NCBI GenBank assembly: GCA_903828245.1
Contig: CAIKLP010000024.1
Location: 1 to 49,337 of the forward strand
DNA: 49,337 nt
Direction of reading: 5' to 3'
From: an uncultured bacterium
GTDB lineage: Bacteria; Bacteroidota; Bacteroidia; Sphingobacteriales; Sphingobacteriaceae
The position numbers and the translations under genes were made by a program. Shown one piece after another: positions 44,270 to 49,337 of this stretch. Every line of letters begins with the position of its first letter. Positions within the stretch are counted from its first letter, which is position 1. The notes beneath the pieces were generated by a model. It did no database searches. It saw only the letters and a program-made list of their open reading frames with translations, and was not told where the DNA came from.

Positions 44270-46120
44270 TTACCCAAATAATTTACTAAGGTCTGTTAAA
44301 CTCAATTTTATAAAACTGGCCTTACCGCTAATGCCTACTTGAGGAAATTCGCAAGCAAAAAGTTCGTCGATTAATTGATTGATTTCTTCTGTATTTAAAA
44401 TAATGCCCGACTTAATAGCCGATTGTCTGGCAAGGGATTTGGCGAGTTGTTCTTTTTTGTCAAATTTAGTAATGGCGGCTTGTTGTTTATAGTTTTCGAG
44501 CAAAGCTAAAATGATTTTTTCTTCGTTTCCGCTTTCAATTTCTGCAGGATAACCTTGTACCACAATGGTGTTTTTGCCAAACTCGCGAATGTCAAATCCT
44601 AAGGCTTTAAGTTCTTCCGATAATTCTTGAAATAATTCAAAATCTGCGGCACTTAAAGCAATGCTTTGCGGAAATAAACTTTGTTGAGCGCTACCTTGAT
44701 TATTTGCTAATGCGGCAATAAATTTTTCAAATAAGATTCTTTCGTGCGCGGCTTGTTGGTCGATTAAAATAATACCACTTTTAATTTGTGTTAAAATATA
44801 TTGACCATGAATTTGAAAAGTATTATTTCTCGTAGCCGTAACATGGTGAATGTCATCGTTAGTAGCAGCAATTAATTGCGACTGGCTATTCATATTGGAA
44901 TCTGCGATTTGATACAGTGTTTCCCAACCAGCAATATCCGTTTTTTGTTTTGCATAATTTTGTCCAGCATAACCCGAATGTGCACTATTGCTTTGGTTTG
45001 CAGCCGATCCAAATGGATTAAAACCTGGATTAACCGGTATGGTAGGTATTTTTATTTCGTCGTTGATAGGGTCAAAAGGCTTTAAGTTTCCAAAACTGGT
45101 TTCGGTATTAAAATCGATGCTTGGACTAATATTGTATTTGCCTAAGGCTCTTTTAACAGCTGCTCTTAAAACGGCATAGATTAATTTTTCGTCTTCAAAT
45201 TTAATTTCGGTTTTGGTTGGATGCACATTGACATCAATGTGTGAAGGCTCAACCGTAAGAAATAAAATATATAAAGGAAAACTATTATCGCCCAATAATT
45301 GATCGAATGCATTATTGATGGCGTGGTTTAAATAATTGTCTTTGATGAATCTATTGTTAACGAAAAAATATTGTTCGCCCCTGGTTTTTTTAGCAAAAGC
45401 AGGCTTGCCTATGTATCCTTCTATGCTTACCTGTTCGGTGCTTTCCTCTACAGGCACAATTCTTTCGGCATAATTATTTCCAAAGATGCCGGTAATTCTT
45501 TGTTTTAGATTTCCTGCAGGCAAATGAAATAATTCATTGCCATCGTGGTGTAAACTAAAAAACAAATTTGGGTGCGCAAGCGCTTGTCTTTGAAATTCGT
45601 CAATGATATGACGCAATTCAACCGAATTCGATTTTAAAAAGTTACGTCTTGCAGGAGTAACATAAAATAAATTTTTAATAGAGATGCTCGTGCCATCGCT
45701 GCTGCTGCAGGGTTCGACCAAAGTTATTTGCGAAGCTTCGATGCGCACTAATGTGCCAGTGTTATCTTCAGCGCGTTTGGTTTTTAATTCTACTTGCGCA
45801 ATAGCTGCAATAGATGCCATGGCTTCGCCTCTAAAGCCCATGGTTTTTATTTGAAACAAATCGGCTGCACTCGCTAGTTTGGAAGTAGCATGTCTTTCAA
45901 AACAAATTTGTGCATCTGCTGGGCTCATACCCGAACCATTATCGATGATTTGTATCAGCGCGCGTCCTGCATCTTTTAATACCACCTTAATGCTTGTTGC
46001 GCCAGCATCAACGGCATTCTCCATCAGCTCTTTTACAGCCGAGGCAGGTCGTTGAATAACTTCGCCGGCTGCAATTTGATTCGCAACCGAATCGGGTAAA
46101 AGGTGAATAATATTCGACAT
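44270..46120 (-). CDS. mutL: DNA mismatch repair protein MutL
   Basis: MutL couples MutS mismatch recognition to downstream repair. The N-terminal GHKL ATPase has ELMENAVDAGATSIKV, IIDNGSGM and TMGFRGEAMASIA, followed by the VNNRFIKD and HIDVNVHPTKTEIKF blocks. The C-terminal dimerisation domain contains DQQAAHERILFE in place of the endonuclease DQHAx2Ex4E motif, and no CPHGRP motif, so nicking activity is doubtful. The 616-residue length is normal. It leads the four-gene minus-strand run with the rhomboids and the EEP protein. Confidence 0.97.
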   Translation of the reverse strand: MSNIIHLLPDSVANQIAAGEVIQRPASAVKELMENAVDAGATSIKVVLKDAGRALIQIIDNGSGMSPADAQICFERHATSKLASAADLFQIKTMGFRGEAMASIAAIAQVELKTKRAEDNTGTLVRIEASQITLVEPCSSSDGTSISIKNLFYVTPARRNFLKSNSVELRHIIDEFQRQALAHPNLFFSLHHDGNELFHLPAGNLKQRITGIFGNNYAERIVPVEESTEQVSIEGYIGKPAFAKKTRGEQYFFVNNRFIKDNYLNHAINNAFDQLLGDNSFPLYILFLTVEPSHIDVNVHPTKTEIKFEDEKLIYAVLRAAVKRALGKYNISPSIDFNTETSFGNLKPFDPINDEIKIPTIPVNPGFNPFGSAANQSNSAHSGYAGQNYAKQKTDIAGWETLYQIADSNMNSQSQLIAATNDDIHHVTATRNNTFQIHGQYILTQIKSGIILIDQQAAHERILFEKFIAALANNQGSAQQSLFPQSIALSAADFELFQELSEELKALGFDIREFGKNTIVVQGYPAEIESGNEEKIILALLENYKQQAAITKFDKKEQLAKSLARQSAIKSGIILNTEEINQLIDELFACEFPQVGISGKASFIKLSLTDLSKLFG

Positions 46121-46249
46121 CGTTTAAAAAATATTTAGCTATGTTGAGAACTTTAGGGTTCTAACGGGCTTTTTGATTTATTTATTTGAGGAAATACCTA
46201 TAAATTTATCGCCATCAGACAAAAATATAAAAATTTTCGGGCACCTTTT

Positions 46250-49180
46250 ATGCAAAAAACCGGCTATATACTTTTAATCTCCTTTTTTTTCTCCACATCC
46301 ATTGTGAATGGACAGGTAGTAGATACCGCAAAAGCCAATCTTTGGGTCGATTCGGTCATGAATACCTTGCAGCCAGACGAACGAATTGCCCAATTATTCA
46401 CTGTTGCAGCCTTTTCAAACAAAGATTCCTTGCATGTGAAAGAAATTGCCAAATTGGTAAAAGACTATAAAATAGGCGGCTTGTGTTTTTTTCAAGGAGG
46501 CCCTGTTCGCCAGGCAAACCTGACCAATTATTACCAATCCCTTGCTAAAACACCTTTATTGATTTCTATAGATGGAGAATGGGGTTTGTCGATGCGATTA
46601 GATAGTACCGTAAGATACCCTAAACAAATGGCTTTGGGCGCTATTAACGAGAACCAATTGATTTACGATTTTGGCGTAGAAACGGCAAGGCAATGTAAGC
46701 GAATGGGCATTCATTTAAATTTTGCACCCGTAGTAGATGTCAACAACAATCCACGCAACCCAGTCATCAACGATCGCTCTTTTGGCGAAGATAAATACCG
46801 AGTGGCGGCCAAGAGCATAGAATACATGCGCGGTTTACAAGACAATGGTTTAATTGCAACGGCAAAACATTTTCCGGGTCATGGCAATACCGATAAAGAT
46901 TCTCATTTAACCTTGCCTAAATTAAATCGCAGTAAAGAAGATTTAGACAGCTTAGAATTATATCCATTCAAAGAACTCATTGATCGAGGTTTGTCGAGTA
47001 TTATGGTGGCGCATCTTTTTGTGCCGGTATACGATAGTTCAAAGAATTCTGCCGCATCTATCTCGAAAGCAATTGTAACCGATTTATTAAAGAATAAATT
47101 AAATTTTAAAGGCTTAATTATTACCGATGCTTTAAACATGAAAGGTGTGTCGGCAAATTTTCCGCCAGGCGTAGTAGATGTTAAAGCTTTGTTAGCGGGT
47201 AACGATATGTGTTTGTATTCTGAGAATGTGCCCGTTGCCATTTTCAAAATTAAAAAAGCAATATTAGCTGGCGAAATTACCCAAGCCGAATTAGATGAAA
47301 AGGCTAGAAAGGTATTATTTGCTAAGTTTCAGGTAGGGCTTGCGCATTATCAACCGATTGCAATGGAAGGTTTAATTGCCGATTTAAATAGCAACGAAGC
47401 CAAATTAATGAGTCGTAAATTATACGAAAACGCACTTACTTTATTAGAAAATAAAAACAACCTCATTCCTTTAAAAAATTTAGCGAGCACTAACATTGCT
47501 AGTATTAGTATTGGGGCCGAAATCAATAACGATTTTTTAACTACTTGCGAATTATATGCGCCTACTGCTAAGTTTTCATTAAAGAAAGACGCGAGCTTAA
47601 ACGATTTTGATTTTTTAAATAAAAATTTAGAAAACTATAACACCGTAATTGTTGGCTTGCACGATATGAGCCGAAACGAATCAAAGAATTTTTCTTTGTC
47701 TAAACAAACAATTGATTTCTTAAATAATTTATCGGCGCATAAAAATGTAGTGTTAGTGGTATTCGGTAATGCCTATAGTTTAAGAAATTTTGAAAACCAT
47801 GCGCCCATTGTATTGGCTTACGAAGAAAATGCTTACACGCGTTCAAGTGCTGCCCAGCTTATATTTGGTGGAATTCCGGCTAAAGGAACGATGCCTGTTA
47901 CGGCATCTAATAAATTCCAGGTAGGCGATGGTTATATCATCAACGAAAGTATTCGTTTAAAATACACTCAGCCCGAAGAAGTTTACATGAATGCGCAGGT
48001 ATTAAATAAGATAGACGATTTAGTGGCTAAGGCCATTGCGGCTAAGGCCATACCTGGTTGTCAAGTATTAGTGGCTAAAAATGGTAAAGTGGTATATCAA
48101 AAATCTTTTGGCTATAGCACTTACGATTCTTCTCATTTAGTAGTGAATACCGATTTATACGATTTAGCCTCGATGACAAAAATTTTATCGACTAATTTAG
48201 GCATGATGAAATTAGTAGAAGAAAATAAAGTTTCTTTGAATGGTCATTTACATAATTATTTACCCGGAATTAAAAGTTCGAATAAGAAAAATATTATTAT
48301 CGCAGATCTGTTAACACACCGCGCAGGCTTGTCGCCATTTATTCCTTTTTATAAAGACATTCAAAATGTAAAAGACCTGGAAATAGCTGTGCTGTCTACA
48401 GATTCTTCAGCTGTATTTGCCATTCCGGTTGCCAATCATTTGTTTTTAAATGCCAATTATATGGCCACTATGAAGCAGCGAATACTCAAATCAGAAATAA
48501 AAAATCGTGGAAAATATGTGTACTCCGATTTGAGTTTTTATTTCTTAAAAGAAGTATTAGAGGCGCAAAGCAAAACACCAATTGATGAATTTGTCAATAA
48601 TACATTTTATAAAAAATTAGGCTTGAACTATTTGGGATATTTACCATATCGCAAATTTCCTATGGCGAATATTATGCCTACCGAAAATGACCTTGGCTTT
48701 AGAAAACAATTGGTGCAAGGTTATGTGCACGATCAAACCGCTGCCATGTTTGGTGGTGTGGCGGGTCATGCTGGCTTGTTTGGCAATGCAAATGATGTAG
48801 CCATTATTATGCAAATGTTGCTCAACAAAGGAAGCTATGGTGGCGAAGCATATTTTAAGCCTGAAACGGTAAATTTGTTTACTGCTCAATATCATGCAGA
48901 TAGTAGGAGAGGATTAGGTTTTGATAAACCCGAAACGGATCCTGCTAAAACCAGTCCGACTGCATTAGCTGTTTCTCCGCAAACATACGGCCATACTGGC
49001 TTTACAGGTACTTGTACTTGGGTAGATCCGGCATATGATTTGGTGTATGTGTTTTTGTCGAACAGGGTTTATCCTTCGACAGAGAATAAAAAAATGTTAG
49101 AAATGAATTTGCGCACCGAAATACAAGGAGTGATTTATAACTCTTTTTATGAAATGCTAGTTCATGAAATTAAAAAATAA
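46250..49180 (+). CDS. GH3 glycosidase (NagZ-like) fused to a beta-lactamase-like serine hydrolase
   Basis: A signal peptide ends near IVNG, leaving Gln at +1. Residues about 30-380 form a GH3 barrel with KHFPGHGNTDKDSH, whose Asp/His resemble the NagZ dyad, and the nucleophile Asp in IITDALNMKG (about residue 293). A second alpha/beta domain follows to about 580. From about 600 a class C beta-lactamase/PBP-like domain carries S641-x-x-K644 (SMTK), Tyr758 (YSD) and H915-T-G. The likely substrates are peptidoglycan fragments: beta-N-acetylglucosaminidase plus a DD-peptidase/esterase-type activity in the periplasm or on the outer membrane. It diverges from mutL. Confidence 0.93.
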   Translation: MQKTGYILLISFFFSTSIVNGQVVDTAKANLWVDSVMNTLQPDERIAQLFTVAAFSNKDSLHVKEIAKLVKDYKIGGLCFFQGGPVRQANLTNYYQSLAKTPLLISIDGEWGLSMRLDSTVRYPKQMALGAINENQLIYDFGVETARQCKRMGIHLNFAPVVDVNNNPRNPVINDRSFGEDKYRVAAKSIEYMRGLQDNGLIATAKHFPGHGNTDKDSHLTLPKLNRSKEDLDSLELYPFKELIDRGLSSIMVAHLFVPVYDSSKNSAASISKAIVTDLLKNKLNFKGLIITDALNMKGVSANFPPGVVDVKALLAGNDMCLYSENVPVAIFKIKKAILAGEITQAELDEKARKVLFAKFQVGLAHYQPIAMEGLIADLNSNEAKLMSRKLYENALTLLENKNNLIPLKNLASTNIASISIGAEINNDFLTTCELYAPTAKFSLKKDASLNDFDFLNKNLENYNTVIVGLHDMSRNESKNFSLSKQTIDFLNNLSAHKNVVLVVFGNAYSLRNFENHAPIVLAYEENAYTRSSAAQLIFGGIPAKGTMPVTASNKFQVGDGYIINESIRLKYTQPEEVYMNAQVLNKIDDLVAKAIAAKAIPGCQVLVAKNGKVVYQKSFGYSTYDSSHLVVNTDLYDLASMTKILSTNLGMMKLVEENKVSLNGHLHNYLPGIKSSNKKNIIIADLLTHRAGLSPFIPFYKDIQNVKDLEIAVLSTDSSAVFAIPVANHLFLNANYMATMKQRILKSEIKNRGKYVYSDLSFYFLKEVLEAQSKTPIDEFVNNTFYKKLGLNYLGYLPYRKFPMANIMPTENDLGFRKQLVQGYVHDQTAAMFGGVAGHAGLFGNANDVAIIMQMLLNKGSYGGEAYFKPETVNLFTAQYHADSRRGLGFDKPETDPAKTSPTALAVSPQTYGHTGFTGTCTWVDPAYDLVYVFLSNRVYPSTENKKMLEMNLRTEIQGVIYNSFYEMLVHEIKK

Positions 49181-49196
49181 CTAAGCGGTTTGAAAA

Positions 49197-49337
49197 TTAA
49201 GCCTCGGTCGGATACTGGTTGCGCAGCGGGTTGAATAAATATTTTTTGGTATAGTCGAAACTTTTTTCGCCCATTTGTTCAAAATGACTTTTAAGTTCTT
49301 GGAATAAAATAGCGTCTTTGCTTTTCAAAGTTTCGAG
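49197..49337 (-). CDS. C-terminal fragment of an unidentified protein (5' end outside window)
   Basis: The minus strand is open from the window edge to a TAA at 49199-49197, giving 46 codons that end KKYLFNPLRNQYPTEA. Charged, mostly helical composition and codon use like the neighbouring genes support a real coding end converging on the GH3 gene, with 16 bp between the stops. The fragment is too short to name a family. Confidence 0.6.
   Translation of the reverse strand, partial: LETLKSKDAILFQELKSHFEQMGEKSFDYTKKYLFNPLRNQYPTEA

Noticed and set aside
46143-46165. GTTGAGAAC...GTTCTAAC hairpin between mutL and the GH3 gene
   Set aside because: The stem is bulged and short, and no transcript is expected to end there in the orientation where T residues follow.

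Overview
This window is a chromosomal segment of a Bacteroidota bacterium. The evidence is a SprA-type Type IX secretion/gliding protein, the ruvA-sprA-gcvH gene order, a DUF4292 lipoprotein, TAnnTTTG promoter elements, frequent TTG starts, and signal peptides that leave Gln at +1. It is mostly core genome. There is no rRNA, tRNA, CRISPR array, insertion sequence, phage gene or recognisable defence system. No gene-free stretch exceeds about 160 bases.

Layout. 1-4.3 kb: the 3' part of an outer-membrane barrel gene (RemB/Wzi-like), scpA (chromosome segregation) and dxs (isoprenoid precursors). 4.3-10 kb: comF-like phosphoribosyltransferase, rlmN, an amidohydrolase, a beta-helix lipoprotein and glyA. 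A bidirectional terminator lies inside the 3' end of the lipoprotein gene. 10-19 kb: an envelope block with two paralogous sugar-phosphate nucleotidylyltransferases, a TonB-domain protein, acylphosphatase, a polysaccharide flippase, dut, a TPR protein, a DUF4292 lipoprotein and an EnvC-like LytM protein. 19-25.5 kb: tatA, gatA, a LysM lytic transglycosylase, malic enzyme and ruvA. 25.5-32.6 kb: sprA, split by one in-frame TAA. 32.7-36.7 kb: gcvH, a VanZ-like gene, a 47-residue lipoprotein, feoA, feoB and an SprT-like gene. 36.7-38.9 kb: a distinctly AT-rich trio of orphan exported proteins. 38.9-46.1 kb, minus strand: a glutaminyl-cyclase-like M28 protein, cysS, a membrane-anchored EEP hydrolase, two rhomboids and mutL. 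46.2-49.3 kb: a GH3/beta-lactamase-like fusion and the 3' end of an unidentified gene.

How the genes fit together. Much of the window serves the cell envelope: polysaccharide precursor supply and flipping, peptidoglycan turnover (LytM, LysM transglycosylase, GH3/AmpC-like), Sec/Tat export and Type IX secretion. The M28 cyclase fits the many exported proteins here predicted to start with Gln after signal-peptide removal.

The main points for follow-up are: the in-frame stop in an otherwise intact sprA; exact TAnnTTTG elements ending 3-4 nt before the start codon at four genes, which suggests leaderless mRNAs; the terminator embedded in coding sequence; the AT-rich orphan trio; and the tiny lipoprotein. 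I found no convincing new multi-gene system; the AT-rich trio is the only candidate locus.
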